Source of the DNA: Granulosicoccus sp.
GTDB lineage: Bacteria; Pseudomonadota; Gammaproteobacteria; Granulosicoccales; Granulosicoccaceae
DNA length: 64,000 bases
Direction of reading: 5' to 3'
Assembly (NCBI GenBank): GCA_023301725.1
Contig: JALZUD010000025.1
Location: 1-64,000 of the forward strand
Made by a program: the position numbers and the translations under genes. How positions within the stretch are numbered: the stretch's first letter is position 1; each line of letters opens with the position of its first letter. The notes beneath the pieces are model-generated. The model was given only the letters and a program-made list of their open reading frames with translations, was not told the origin of the DNA and did not search any database. This document shows, piece after piece, positions 27,139 through 38,417 of the stretch.

Positions 27139-27983
27139 TGAACGACGCTGTATCACTCATCAATTTAATTGACGAAAGGCTTGCCTCAGGGGAAGTAGAA
27201 TTACCTGTACTCGACGAAACGGCAGCAAAAATTCATAAACAAGTGAGTGAAAATTCGATTGATGCCGAAGGTATCGTATCGCTTCTGGAGCAAGACCCAA
27301 TCCTAACAACCGAAGTTTTACGAATGGCTAATTCCAGCTTTTTTGCAGGTTTGTCTGAAGTGCGGAATTTGAAAGAAGCGACGGTACGATTAGGCAACAA
27401 ACAAATCGCTTCGATCGTTATGTCAATTAGTCAAAAGCGTATGTACAGTGCTTCAGGAGGTCTGTTTCAGGCTCGGTTACTGAGTCTATGGTCTCACACC
27501 TCTGTGGTATCACTGGGCGCACGCTGGTTAGCAAATTCATTGGGATATCGCGCGCTCGCTGATGAAGCGTTTGTAGCAGGTTTACTGCATGATGTTGGCA
27601 AGCTGTCGCTGCTTCGAATCATTGAAGACCTTGCGCAAACTAACAGTACTTTGCTATCCGATGACGTAGTCAATGGAGCTCTTCTGCAGCTCAACACAAG
27701 TCATGGGGCGAAACTTCTAGACATGTGGAACTTACCAGACGTTTTTGTTCAAGTGGTTAGTCAGCTAGATACCAAAGAATTCGACGAAAGCAATCTGTCT
27801 CTAATGATGGTTCGTTTGGTTGATAAAGCCAGCGCAGTTGAGGGATTTAGCGATTATCCTGAACCTGATCTAGCTCTTGAAAGCCTGCCAGAAGCAGAAA
27901 TATTGGGGCTTTGCGAAGTTGATCTCGCCGAGCTTCGGATTGTTATTGAGGACGCTGGTGGCGGGATGCAAAAAGCGGCATAA
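27138..27983 (+). CDS. HDOD domain signalling protein
   Basis: The 281-residue protein shows the HDOD pattern: LPVLDETAAKIHKQV, LLEQDPILTTEVLRMANSSFFAG, LGNKQIASIVMS and AGLLHDVGKLSLL near residue 155. HDOD proteins lack full phosphodiesterase metal sites in many cases and act as signalling adaptors for motility, pili or stress; this one retains HD in LLHDVGK. Its start overlaps the stop codon of the GspE-like ATPase gene, so it is probably produced with it and may regulate it. Confidence 0.88.
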   Translation: MNDAVSLINLIDERLASGEVELPVLDETAAKIHKQVSENSIDAEGIVSLLEQDPILTTEVLRMANSSFFAGLSEVRNLKEATVRLGNKQIASIVMSISQKRMYSASGGLFQARLLSLWSHTSVVSLGARWLANSLGYRALADEAFVAGLLHDVGKLSLLRIIEDLAQTNSTLLSDDVVNGALLQLNTSHGAKLLDMWNLPDVFVQVVSQLDTKEFDESNLSLMMVRLVDKASAVEGFSDYPEPDLALESLPEAEILGLCEVDLAELRIVIEDAGGGMQKAA

Positions 27984-28041
27984 GCCGCAATGGCATTTTT
28001 GCTGAATTAAGAACCATTGAGCTTACATTTAACTCCGGGCA

Positions 28042-28078
28042 TGTAATTGACGGCTTCTATCTGAAGCCGTCAATTACA
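28042..28078. terminator. Perfect 16-bp hairpin between convergent genes
   Basis: TGTAATTGACGGCTTC pairs perfectly with GAAGCCGTCAATTACA around a TATCT loop. It lies between the HDOD gene and katG, which converge here. There is no long T tract on either side, yet position and stability suggest a bidirectional transcription end. Confidence 0.6.
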
Positions 28079-28105
28079 GTATTGCTACTTCTGGTCTAAC
28101 AGTAT

Positions 28106-30283
<2,178 letters not shown>

Positions 30284-30355
30284 CTATTGAATTGTTGGTA
30301 TAGAACGCTTGCGAGTCGTCGAAATGATCGACTCATTTTGGGTAAAAATAGTAAA

Positions 30356-30370
30356 TTACGGTAACCGTAA
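30356..30370. promoter_or_regulatory. Candidate operator palindrome upstream of katG
   Basis: A 15-base interrupted palindrome, TTACGGT-A-ACCGTAA, lies about 82 bases upstream of the katG start and within the gap to the Fur/PerR-like gene. Its size and placement fit a metalloregulator operator; its sequence does not match the classical Fur box. Confidence 0.5.
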
Positions 30371-30499
30371 AAGTTGATTTACTGCAATATTGGCAACGTT
30401 TAGCTAGCTAGTACATGAACAGCACTATGGCCTAACACACATACCAATGATACTGAGAGTCATCAGCTGTAGACTTGAGCTGAGACGCACGATGTTGGA

Positions 30500-30937
30500 T
30501 CATTGACAGGAAGGACAAAGGCCCCAATAGGTAACCTCTGCCTCATCTATCTGGTAACCATGATCTTGCTGAGGGGTTATGCACGGAGCCTCCCCAACAG
30601 CGCAATCAATATCTATTAAATTTCCGCATTGTCTGCATGCCAAGTGATGGTGGTTGTCGACCCGATGCTCATAACGTGCAGCGGAACCTGCAGGCTGTAT
30701 CTTGCGCAAAATGCCATGTTCGGCCATGACGTTCAGCGAGTCGTAAACTGTTTGACGGGAAATGACACCAATGTCGCGTCGCACAACAAGGCAAATGTCG
30801 TCCGCCATACTGTGCGGGTTGTCTTCAACCGCCTTGTAAACAGCTAAACGTTGGGCGGTAACCTGCAGATCAGCCGAGCGTAGTGCCTGAGCAAGTTCAT
30901 CAGCACTTTTTGAAACGTTGTTGTTCATAGGCTTCAT
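30500..30937 (-). CDS. Fur/PerR-family metalloregulator
   Basis: The product of about 145 residues has the winged-helix segment LQVTAQRLAVYKAVEDNPHSMADDI, the recognition helix region ISRQTVYDSLNVM, a His-rich HRVDNHHHLACRQC and a closing CPSC, giving a structural zinc site with two CxxC pairs. This arrangement fits Fur superfamily regulators, most likely PerR-like given its location next to katG. The start at 30937 is preferred; an ATG at 30928 is also possible. It likely represses katG and perhaps itself, sensing peroxide or iron; a nearby palindrome at 30955-30967 supports autoregulation. Sensing mode is inferred. Confidence 0.88.
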   Translation of the reverse strand: MKPMNNNVSKSADELAQALRSADLQVTAQRLAVYKAVEDNPHSMADDICLVVRRDIGVISRQTVYDSLNVMAEHGILRKIQPAGSAARYEHRVDNHHHLACRQCGNLIDIDCAVGEAPCITPQQDHGYQIDEAEVTYWGLCPSCQ

Positions 30938-30954
30938 GTTATGGCCAATATTAG

Positions 30955-30967
30955 ATCTTGTCAAGAT
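30955..30967. promoter_or_regulatory. Palindrome in the regulator gene's own promoter region
   Basis: ATCTTG-T-CAAGAT, a 13-base perfect interrupted palindrome, lies 18 bases upstream of the Fur/PerR-like start. It may be an autoregulatory operator. Confidence 0.4.
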
Positions 30968-31155
30968 TTGGGAGTAATCTATTTTCAAATGAATGATGAA
31001 ATTTATCTGATATGTGCAGAACACACCGCTACACTTCGCCTATGGGTGTTGCGGATGAGCACAAGACTCACCACACAAGTGGCTAAGCACTGGATTGGCT
31101 ATCGCAATGAACCCGTTACTGTGATCATTCACGCAAACAAGCGAAAAAATAGACA

Positions 31156-31509
31156 ATGGCACTAAAACGCCTAGTGGTGGAATTCGGCATGGGTACTGAC
31201 CTGCGCGGGCAGGACTACACGAAAGCGGCATGCCGTGCGTTAAAAGACGCCCTGTGGCACAACTCCCTGTCGGTGTGCTCGGCTCTTGGTTATGCGCCTG
31301 AAGACATGCAAGTAAAAATTGACATTGCCGTGGCTAAACCCGAACAAGTGGATAAAGCGGCAGTAGCTGCGATTTTGCCGTATGGCACTGCCGAGGTCTC
31401 AGTCTCGAAAGGCGGGCTGGATATCGTTAGTGCAGATGGTAAAAGTCACACAGTGGTGGCTAACGCAGCAGCTGTTGTTTTTCTCGATGTAGATGAGACC
31501 TCAACATGA
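31156..31509 (+). CDS. Lin0512 family protein (first of tandem pair)
   Basis: The 117-residue protein matches the uncharacterised Lin0512/TIGR02058 family: VVEFGMGTDLRGQDYTKAACRALKDAL at the start and VVANAAAVVFLD near the end. Family members are small, soluble and of unknown function. The stop codon overlaps the ATG of the next gene by four bases (ATGA), so both are coupled. The two copies are similar in layout but clearly diverged, suggesting a hetero-oligomer. Confidence 0.82.
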   Translation: MALKRLVVEFGMGTDLRGQDYTKAACRALKDALWHNSLSVCSALGYAPEDMQVKIDIAVAKPEQVDKAAVAAILPYGTAEVSVSKGGLDIVSADGKSHTVVANAAAVVFLDVDETST

Positions 31510-31868
31510 GTCGCAAACGCCTCATACTAGAGTTAGGCACTGGTAATGATCTCTACGGTGAAAATTACACGAAAGCATCGATACGTGCAGTTCAAGATGC
31601 CTTGCACCATAGCTCACTCACATTGTTCAAGAGCCTTGATATTGATCCGAGTTCTATGACGGTGGAGGTCACTGTAGGTGTTCAAAGACCCGAGGATGTA
31701 GACACGAAACTGGTGTCAGAACAAATTCCTTATGGTCGCGTGCAGGTAACAGTTGTATTAGGGGGAATGAATGTACCTGCGCCTGATAACCAAACCACCA
31801 CAGTGGTTGCCACTGCAGCGGTGGCAGCTTTCCTGGAACTGCCTGAAGAGAGGTTCGTGTTGAAATAG
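31506..31868 (+). CDS. Lin0512 family protein (second of tandem pair)
   Basis: This 120-residue paralogue of the preceding protein keeps the family pattern LILELGTGNDLYGENYTKASIRAVQDAL and IPYGRVQVTVVLGGM, then TVVATAAVAAFLEL. It overlaps the upstream gene by four bases. Between the copies the start and end blocks are conserved while the middle differs. Function unknown. Confidence 0.82.
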   Translation: MSRKRLILELGTGNDLYGENYTKASIRAVQDALHHSSLTLFKSLDIDPSSMTVEVTVGVQRPEDVDTKLVSEQIPYGRVQVTVVLGGMNVPAPDNQTTTVVATAAVAAFLELPEERFVLK

Positions 31869-31949
31869 AGTGCAGCGATACAACACTGTTTGAACGCACG
31901 TCGAATGTAGTGATTTTCACTAAAAAATACACCCAAAGCGCCACTGCCC

Positions 31950-33113
31950 ATGCCTTCCGACCATGTAGACCAACATCTGAAGAACGAGCTGTATGATTTG
32001 ATGCGTGAGGATTCTCGCGTATTTGAATTTATACAGACTGGGTCTTTCGATGGCCTCTGGTATTGGGATTTGGAAAATCCATCCAAAGATTTAATGAGTT
32101 GCTTTTTTTGGGAGGCTCTGGGTTATAAAAAAGAAAAAATGACTGACGATCCAGTGGCGTGGAAAGACATAATCAATACTCGAGATCTTGAAGTCGCACT
32201 TTCAAATTTTGACGCACATTGTAAAAGTCCGAGTCAGACATACGATCATGTAGTCCGTTATCGGCACAGCGATAGCTCAACCGTGTGGATTCGCTGCCGC
32301 GCTTTAGCTATTCGCGACGGCAACGGCAAACCCCTCCGTATGCTGGGAGCGCACACTAACGTGACTTCATTGAGGAAATCTGAAGAATTACTGGCCCAAA
32401 AAAATAGTGCATTGACCACCGCAAACGATGAACTCACCAAATTTGCCTTCGCCGCCTCGCACGATATACAAGCCCCGGTTAGGAACATCAAAGGCCTGTT
32501 AAACATATTGCAAGAAGATACAGTCGGGCAGCTGGATGAAGATAACAGGGAGATACTGGCAATGGCTGTTACTGCAGCGCAACGACTAACAGAACTAACC
32601 AGTGGAATTTTGCAATTCGCAGAGACAGGGAACATTGCTCAAAATATGCGTGAAGTTGACTGTCAAGCGCTTCTCGCGAATATCGCCTTAGATTTGCAAG
32701 CTGACCTTGCACTCAACAATACTCAATTGCTGATAGGCGAAATGCCCATCATTAATGCTATCGAGACCCCAACGCGGCAATTGTTTCAAAATCTCATCAG
32801 TAACGCCATAAAATTTCAACGGCAAGGCATCGGCCATACACCGCGCATTACCCTATCCTCAGAGCCACACAAAAACGGGTGGAAATTCACAGTGGCTGAC
32901 AATGGCATAGGTATTGACAGCGCTAACCTTGGTAGAGTGTTCCATCCGTTTAGTCGTTTAAACCTGTTCACAGATTTTAAAGGCAGTGGGCTAGGTCTCA
33001 CGCTATGCCAACGTGCAGTTCAGATGCACGATGGGGAACTTTGGGTAGAATCATCATTGGGCGATGGTGCTACTTTCCACTTCACATACCCTGCGTGTGC
33101 ACTGGTAAGCTAG
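31950..33113 (+). CDS. PAS-domain sensor histidine kinase
   Basis: The 387-residue soluble kinase has a PAS/PAC region (about 25-145, GSFDGLWYWDLENPSK to RMLGAHTNVTSLRKSE), a HisKA dimerisation domain with phospho-acceptor His171 (AASHDIQAPVRN), and a HATPase_c domain with NLISNAIKFQ, DNGIGID and GSGLGLTLC. No transmembrane segment or response regulator gene is adjacent, so its partner lies elsewhere. PAS domains of this kind often sense redox, light or a ligand. Confidence 0.92.
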   Translation: MPSDHVDQHLKNELYDLMREDSRVFEFIQTGSFDGLWYWDLENPSKDLMSCFFWEALGYKKEKMTDDPVAWKDIINTRDLEVALSNFDAHCKSPSQTYDHVVRYRHSDSSTVWIRCRALAIRDGNGKPLRMLGAHTNVTSLRKSEELLAQKNSALTTANDELTKFAFAASHDIQAPVRNIKGLLNILQEDTVGQLDEDNREILAMAVTAAQRLTELTSGILQFAETGNIAQNMREVDCQALLANIALDLQADLALNNTQLLIGEMPIINAIETPTRQLFQNLISNAIKFQRQGIGHTPRITLSSEPHKNGWKFTVADNGIGIDSANLGRVFHPFSRLNLFTDFKGSGLGLTLCQRAVQMHDGELWVESSLGDGATFHFTYPACALVS

Positions 33114-33228
33114 ACCACTTACACCTTATTTCCATGCCCTTTTACTGTGTTTCCGCCAATACCAATGATAGACAACAACTGGTGGCCCAGCACCTTCTCC
33201 GTTCTCTACAACACTGTGATATTGATCG

Positions 33229-34146
33229 ATGACTAATGCACGTTCCAGCAAGACCATACTCATAGACGGCGGCATGGGCCAAGAGCTCATTCGTCGTAGC
33301 AAAAATCCGACTACGCCGTTATGGTCCACTCAAGTGCTGATTGATGAACCTGACATAGTCACGCAACTACATTTGGATTACATCAAGGCTGGCGCTGAAG
33401 TCATCACGCTTGCCAATTACAGCGCAACTCCTGAACGACTGACGCGAGAGAACCTGCAAGATCAGTTCGAGACTATTCAACGCACAGCTATCACATGCGC
33501 ACAGACAGCACGATCAACATCTGATTCAGCTTCGCGTATAAAAATCGCGGGGTGTCTGCCACCATTAGTAGCAAGCTACCGCCCCGAGTTGCTACCTGAA
33601 AAAGTACAAGCCATGGCCACTTATCGCCAACTAGTCGCTGTTCAAGCGGATGCAGTTGATTTGTTTATCTGTGAAACTATGGGCTCTATAGATGAAGCCA
33701 TGTATGCGGCAAGTGCTGCATTGGAAAGCAAGAAACCGGTATGGGTCTCACTTACCATAAACGACACCAAGAACAGCACGTCACTCAGGAGCGGTGAAGC
33801 TATTGCCGACGCTTTAAAAGCGTTATCGACATTGCCAATAGAAGCGGTATTACTCAACTGTAGCTGGCCAGAATCCATTAGTCACGGCCTACCTATTCTT
33901 GCAGAACAAATAAGTCAGTCAGACTCCCCTATTCGTATTGGCGCGTACGCCAACGGCTTTACCTCCATCGAGAGCCTGAAGCCTGGAGATACGGTAAGCT
34001 CCTTGAGCGCAAGAACAGACTTGGGGCCTGAAGACTATGCCAAGCACGCTAACCATTGGCTGGAAAATGGAGCAAGCATTATAGGGGGCTGTTGTGAAGT
34101 CGGGCCAACGCATATCTCTAAACTACGTCAACTAATATCAGCTTAA
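33229..34146 (+). CDS. Homocysteine S-methyltransferase family protein
   Basis: The 305-residue protein begins ILIDGGMGQELIRRS and contains the zinc ligands Cys211 (LLNCSWP) and Cys288-Cys289 (GGCCEVGPTHI), the pattern of the cobalamin-independent S-methylmethionine/betaine-type homocysteine methyltransferase family. The ICMT-like methyltransferase follows on the same strand after about 40 bases. Methyl donor is not identifiable by sequence alone. Confidence 0.92.
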   Translation: MTNARSSKTILIDGGMGQELIRRSKNPTTPLWSTQVLIDEPDIVTQLHLDYIKAGAEVITLANYSATPERLTRENLQDQFETIQRTAITCAQTARSTSDSASRIKIAGCLPPLVASYRPELLPEKVQAMATYRQLVAVQADAVDLFICETMGSIDEAMYAASAALESKKPVWVSLTINDTKNSTSLRSGEAIADALKALSTLPIEAVLLNCSWPESISHGLPILAEQISQSDSPIRIGAYANGFTSIESLKPGDTVSSLSARTDLGPEDYAKHANHWLENGASIIGGCCEVGPTHISKLRQLISA

Positions 34147-34184
34147 AGTTCGCTGTAGATAAGCCTCACTACCCATAAAATCTC

Positions 34185-34631
34185 ATGCAGATACCGTCCA
34201 CTGTTCTTGTTGCCCTACAGTTTATTTTTATCTTTCTGTTGGCCATGCCATTGAACGCATTTTTCCCCAAAACTCTGTCCTCATCGCTGGCACTTGCTCT
34301 TCTACTGGGTGGAATATTGCTGGCGCTGTGGGCAGCTATTTACTTACGAGTGAAAAATTTTAGCGTGATGCCAGAGCCGGTTAGTCACGGCACACTCATC
34401 TGCACGGGGCCGTATGCACTCATTCGTCACCCTATGTACAGCGCAGTATTAATGTGTGCAATAGGCGCTCTACTCGCTCACGGCCAGTGGCATAGAGTCG
34501 TCTACGTGGTTATTCTAGCGGCGGTCTTGTACATGAAGATCCAGCGTGAAGAGGCGATGCTGGGGCAAGTGTACGCTGATTACGCAAGCTATCAAAAGCG
34601 GACCTCCGCAATCATTCCATACATTTACTGA
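34185..34631 (+). CDS. Isoprenylcysteine carboxyl methyltransferase (ICMT)-like membrane protein
   Basis: The 148-residue protein has four to five hydrophobic segments and the ICMT/PEMT motif TGPYALIRHPMYSAVL, followed by REEAMLGQVYADY, which form the SAM-binding part. Bacterial members methylate unknown small or lipid substrates. It lies downstream of the homocysteine methyltransferase gene, a suggestive but unproven link to methyl metabolism. Confidence 0.88.
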   Translation: MQIPSTVLVALQFIFIFLLAMPLNAFFPKTLSSSLALALLLGGILLALWAAIYLRVKNFSVMPEPVSHGTLICTGPYALIRHPMYSAVLMCAIGALLAHGQWHRVVYVVILAAVLYMKIQREEAMLGQVYADYASYQKRTSAIIPYIY

Positions 34632-34950
34632 AGCTTCAAAAATAACTTCAGCCAAGGCGAACCTTCCCTGTCGCCCTTGCCGTTAAGACGCCAATTTTTC
34701 CACAACAACCACAGATCACAAAGGAATTGTCGATGCTAAAAACCAACTGCCAGGCATCTGAAAAATACAATTGACCAAAAACAATATCTGTAGACAAATT
34801 TAAAAAAACAGCGAATACCCTGCCATTAGATACAACGACAGATCTGGAAGTAAACCACCCGCTAACACTCCACCAATAAGAATAAGGCTATTTTCTTTGT
34901 TAAATAATGCAGCGCCAATTAGCAAATGTGCGGGTGTATTCACCTACTAG
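34632..34950. other. Intergenic stretch with no supported gene
   Basis: No gene was recognised. A 13-residue frame at 34733-34774 has AAAGGA seven bases upstream but is too short to claim as a gene. A bulged hairpin near 34655-34681 could end the methyltransferase transcript. Confidence 0.45.
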
Positions 34951-36330
34951 TTAGAGTGACCACAAAGTGGTATCGGGATAGAACTGAGACCAAGCAAACC
35001 AGAATGCTTGATGACTACCCAGATCGTTGCCATTGTTGTCCACCGCCTTGATGCCGCCGGCTTCGAGCTCAAGCCGCACATCGCCAGCTTCAACTTTCTC
35101 ACCTTTGCCCAAAGCAATCATTGCAGTGCTGCGTACAAAGGCAACCGGTGTGCCTGATGCACTAATCGCTCCGACAATATCTTCGTGTACAGATAAACGA
35201 GGATCTACATTGCCTACTGGAAATATGGGTCCGTTAGCGTCTCGATTATTACGAAAATCAAAGTCACGCCCCATCGCCAACTCCTCAGCCAGTACGGTTG
35301 TCTCAGGATAAGCTTCTTTCCACTCTCCCCAGCTGGTCGTTATGACGCTTGCCTGCTTCAAGCGGATGTTTTTTTCGGCCAAAGGACCCGTCACTGCAGT
35401 GCCACGGAACGTGTCTATCACAGAGCCACTCGTAATGTCGTACATCACTTTGTTAGATCGTATGAGTAGTCCTGAAGTACGTAGCACAGGCCTTTCGATA
35501 CCTTCTGGCAACTGGTCTGTAAAATACACTTGAGCAGCACCGCATAGAGTGCAGTACGGAATACCAACGGTGCGACCACCCAACGTGTCGTTCACCATCT
35601 CACGAACTTCCATGATTTGGCGAGGGTAAGCGCGCGCTTCTCCATTAACCACGACACCAAACACAATGGCATCATCGCTGGGCCACGTTGCATCTTTGGC
35701 ACTTACGACAGCTGGGTTGTCAGCTGCGGGTATGCAGTTACACGGCTCATTTGTGTTGTCATAAACACGATCATCAATCCGCACGCCTCCCCAAGAGACA
35801 TGTCGCCAATCGACATCACCTTCCACAAAGATAAAGTCCCAGCTCGGTAGTGTTGACGTGAATATGGCACCTTTCACACGAAGATAGTCTGGTGGCGCTG
35901 GTATATCCCAGGCAATCAATTGATCAGTAATCAAACCCCAATGACCCGCTCTACCGATGTCTAGACCAAGTAACTGGCTGGCAGATCCTGCCAGAGTGGA
36001 ACTCAGGTTCCTATCAGATATAAACCGCATGAAATCGCTGACTATCCAGGCTATGCGTGGATCGTTTGAAGCCTCCACCGTAGCCAGTGCATCACGTTGA
36101 TCTTCACCCCAAACGGAGTCAGTCATAGAATCAATGAACGCTACGTCTATTGCTTCAATTAATTCGGCAGATAGCGCCCCTGTAGGTACTTCTGGAGCCT
36201 CACCAAATTGTTCAATGACAGTTTGAGGTTCTGTTTGTTGTGCCCATACAGTGGCTATTGCGAGCAATAGCATGGTGGTAAACAAACCGGCAAATGTGCG
36301 TTTGTGTATTATGTGTGTGGCTTTCGTCAT
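34951..36330 (-). CDS. DUF3179 domain protein, exported
   Basis: The 459-residue protein has a signal-like start (FAGLFTTMLLLAIATVWAQ) and the DUF3179 hallmark IPYCTLCGAAQVYF, plus GVVVNGEARAYPRQIMEVREMVNDTLGG. The cysteine pair in the motif may bind a metal or form a redox site. DUF3179 proteins are common in marine and environmental bacteria and have no established function. It stands alone; a FG-GAP repeat gene lies downstream-adjacent on the same strand. Confidence 0.88.
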   Translation of the reverse strand: MTKATHIIHKRTFAGLFTTMLLLAIATVWAQQTEPQTVIEQFGEAPEVPTGALSAELIEAIDVAFIDSMTDSVWGEDQRDALATVEASNDPRIAWIVSDFMRFISDRNLSSTLAGSASQLLGLDIGRAGHWGLITDQLIAWDIPAPPDYLRVKGAIFTSTLPSWDFIFVEGDVDWRHVSWGGVRIDDRVYDNTNEPCNCIPAADNPAVVSAKDATWPSDDAIVFGVVVNGEARAYPRQIMEVREMVNDTLGGRTVGIPYCTLCGAAQVYFTDQLPEGIERPVLRTSGLLIRSNKVMYDITSGSVIDTFRGTAVTGPLAEKNIRLKQASVITTSWGEWKEAYPETTVLAEELAMGRDFDFRNNRDANGPIFPVGNVDPRLSVHEDIVGAISASGTPVAFVRSTAMIALGKGEKVEAGDVRLELEAGGIKAVDNNGNDLGSHQAFWFAWSQFYPDTTLWSL

Positions 36331-36535
36331 GGTTAATCCTGTCAGTTACGCGACTCATCAGTAATTCAGACGCACATATTCAAAAAGAGTTCGCAACAGT
36401 CGAACTTGAGGGTTACAAAGCTTGGCCAAGCGCTTCTGTACAGCAACGTATTCGCAAAGGTGTGAGTGGAATCAGCATCCCACGTTGATAACCAAGTCTC
36501 ACGAAAAGGTACTCACAAAGACAAAAAGGCACTAG

Positions 36536-37342
36536 TCAGTCAAAGTCACGCAATGAAAATGGCTTGGACTCTAGCACTGAAAATTTGGGGGAAAGTGTGA
36601 CCCAGACGGTATTGTTCCTGCGCTGATCAGGAAGCGCTATATCAATCACGCCGTCGTTATTAGTATCGGCAAGTTTTGATGTAGATACACGGGTATCCCC
36701 AATGCGATGATTTGAAAATCCGCGCGACTGAGCAATTTCAACAAAAACATCATCGATGATAGACCACACCCTTAATATACCTCCGATATGTGGTGTTTGA
36801 ACGTAGGCAACGTCTATGACGCCATCGCCAGTAAAGTCGGCAATACCCACTGGCGCCAACCAACGATTGCCAGTGCCGATTGGGGGCGTGTCTACCAGCA
36901 GCGACAGCTGTGTCTTTGAACCAGACTGGTTAAGGTGATACACCGCTAACGATGCCCCTTGTCCTTGCTCGCTACGAACCACTACCACATCATTCTGTCC
37001 ATCAGCATTCACATCAGCAATACGCGGAATAAGATCTTCAAACACCTGTGATTCGGGCAAATCAAGCTTGTAAACTGATCTAGTATCATCTTCGACAACC
37101 AGACACCCGGCCTCAATTGCGTCACCCAGAACACCGTGAGCATAACGCTCGGTGGCACATGACAACATCGCTTTAACAATGCCGCTTCCATCATGTTGCG
37201 TGATGTCGCTATGAGGGATGGGAGTATGGCTGTTAAATTCACGCATCTCTGGCACCAACTCAGAATTCGATGCCGCGATTGCACTTGCCGTGTGGATCAG
37301 ACACAGTGCGACCAGAACGGTACAACAAATCGTGGGCGTCAT
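36536..37342 (-). CDS. Exported FG-GAP/VCBS-type repeat protein
   Basis: A signal peptide (MTPTICCTVLVALCLIHTASAIA) starts at 37342, which fits better than the ATG at 37402. The roughly 268-residue mature part shows FG-GAP-like calcium-binding loops: IADVNADGQNDVVVV, IADFTGDGVIDVAYV and LADTNNDGVIDIALP. These form partial beta-propeller blades. The role is unknown; extracellular binding or adhesion is likely by family. Confidence 0.8.
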   Translation of the reverse strand: MTPTICCTVLVALCLIHTASAIAASNSELVPEMREFNSHTPIPHSDITQHDGSGIVKAMLSCATERYAHGVLGDAIEAGCLVVEDDTRSVYKLDLPESQVFEDLIPRIADVNADGQNDVVVVRSEQGQGASLAVYHLNQSGSKTQLSLLVDTPPIGTGNRWLAPVGIADFTGDGVIDVAYVQTPHIGGILRVWSIIDDVFVEIAQSRGFSNHRIGDTRVSTSKLADTNNDGVIDIALPDQRRNNTVWVTLSPKFSVLESKPFSLRDFD

Positions 37343-37504
37343 GAAACGCTCATTTTTTGATTGATTAGAATTGCAATAGCAAGAGTTTAAAATCGTAAAC
37401 ATAGTGTCTGTGAATATGTTGGGTTTTGAGAGTAGACGCGTTGCGTTTGACTTCTAACGTTGAGCTAACGCTATCATAGTTAACTATCTTCACACAGCAA
37501 TCAC

Positions 37505-37954
37505 ATGAGCATATCAACCATCCTTCCGTTAGGCGCCGCCATTATGATCGGCGTCGTATTCGCCCAGCAGCCAGTGATTAATGCGATGGTTGCCAGAACA
37601 CTGGGGTCCCCTATTGCAGCGGCCGCGTTTTCTGTGTTTATTACTTTTCTTTGCCTGCTTGTGCTGCTGCCGTTTAGCGGAGGTACATTGAGGCCGTCAG
37701 TGGTTCTAACGCTGCCATGGTGGTCAATTTTTGGTGGTTTTATTGGTGTTGCGATTGTGGCTGGAGCTGCAGCCATTGCTCCAATTACAGGGGCTGCCTT
37801 GCTGTTTGTTCTGCTGGTCACCGGCCAGCTCATTGGCGCATCCGTTGCCGATCACCTAGGAGCATTTGGCTTACCGGAGAGACCCATCAGTGTTTTGCGT
37901 CTTGCAGGCCTCGCGTTTGTGCTCATTGGTTGTATTCTGGTGTATCGCGGCTGA
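37505..37954 (+). CDS. DMT-superfamily small transporter (DUF606/YdcZ family)
   Basis: This 149-residue membrane protein has five hydrophobic helices and the DUF606 pattern FAQQPVINAMVARTLGSPIAAAAFS and GALLFVLLVTGQLIGASVADHLGAFG. The family is a half-size relative of drug/metabolite transporters, usually working as a dimer. Substrate unknown. The gene stands alone and is divergent from the FG-GAP gene. Confidence 0.85.
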   Translation: MSISTILPLGAAIMIGVVFAQQPVINAMVARTLGSPIAAAAFSVFITFLCLLVLLPFSGGTLRPSVVLTLPWWSIFGGFIGVAIVAGAAAIAPITGAALLFVLLVTGQLIGASVADHLGAFGLPERPISVLRLAGLAFVLIGCILVYRG

Positions 37955-38093
37955 GCTACCTAAGCTACAAAATATTGATGCCCAGCCTGCGTTCTTGAGA
38001 GATTAAATGCTGTTAATCCAGACTCCAAGCCTTTTTCTTACAGGTGTCTGCGACTTCGAAAACTAGGCCAATTACACAAAATCTGATCTAAAC

Positions 38094-38123
38094 GAGAATT
38101 ATTGACTAATATTAATGATTCTC
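38094..38123. promoter_or_regulatory. Fur-box-like inverted repeat upstream of bfd
   Basis: GAGAATTATT and AATGATTCTC face each other across a 10-base spacer, and AATGATTCTCATTTGC resembles half of the AATGATTATCATT Fur consensus. The site lies about 65-95 bases upstream of the bfd start, the expected position for iron repression of this gene. Confidence 0.6.
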
Positions 38124-38186
38124 ATTTGCATTTTTTGTAAATGCACCACATACTCTACTTTCGTCCACCTTAGTAAAGGATCGGCC

Positions 38187-38417
38187 ATGATCGTCTGTCA
38201 CTGCAATCGAATTACGTCCGCTGATATCGATGATGCGGTTACCTGCATGAAAAAAAATTGCAGCAATCCAGATTTGTGCCCGAAAAAGGTGTACGAAGAG
38301 CTAGGAGCATGTCCGAAGTGCTGCAACTGTTTCCCACTTGCCGAGAAGCTCATAAAAGAGTCGACTCTGCGTTTTATCTCTCAATCAGAGATAGCCAATG
38401 GATCTCTGGCTGGATAG
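38187..38417 (+). CDS. bfd: Bacterioferritin-associated ferredoxin
   Basis: The 76-residue [2Fe-2S] protein begins MIVCHCNRITSADIDDA and has the second cysteine pair in CPKCCNC, the Bfd arrangement CxC...CxxC. The ATG at 38187 follows AAGGA with six bases of spacing; upstream frame positions are not used because they cover the Fur-like site. Bfd reduces Fe(III) in bacterioferritin to release stored iron, and bfr lies just downstream on the same strand. Confidence 0.93.
   Translation: MIVCHCNRITSADIDDAVTCMKKNCSNPDLCPKKVYEELGACPKCCNCFPLAEKLIKESTLRFISQSEIANGSLAG

Noticed and set aside
38115-38186. Longer start for bfd
   Set aside because: It covers the Fur-like site and lacks a ribosome binding site; the ATG at 38187 has a good one and matches the family start.
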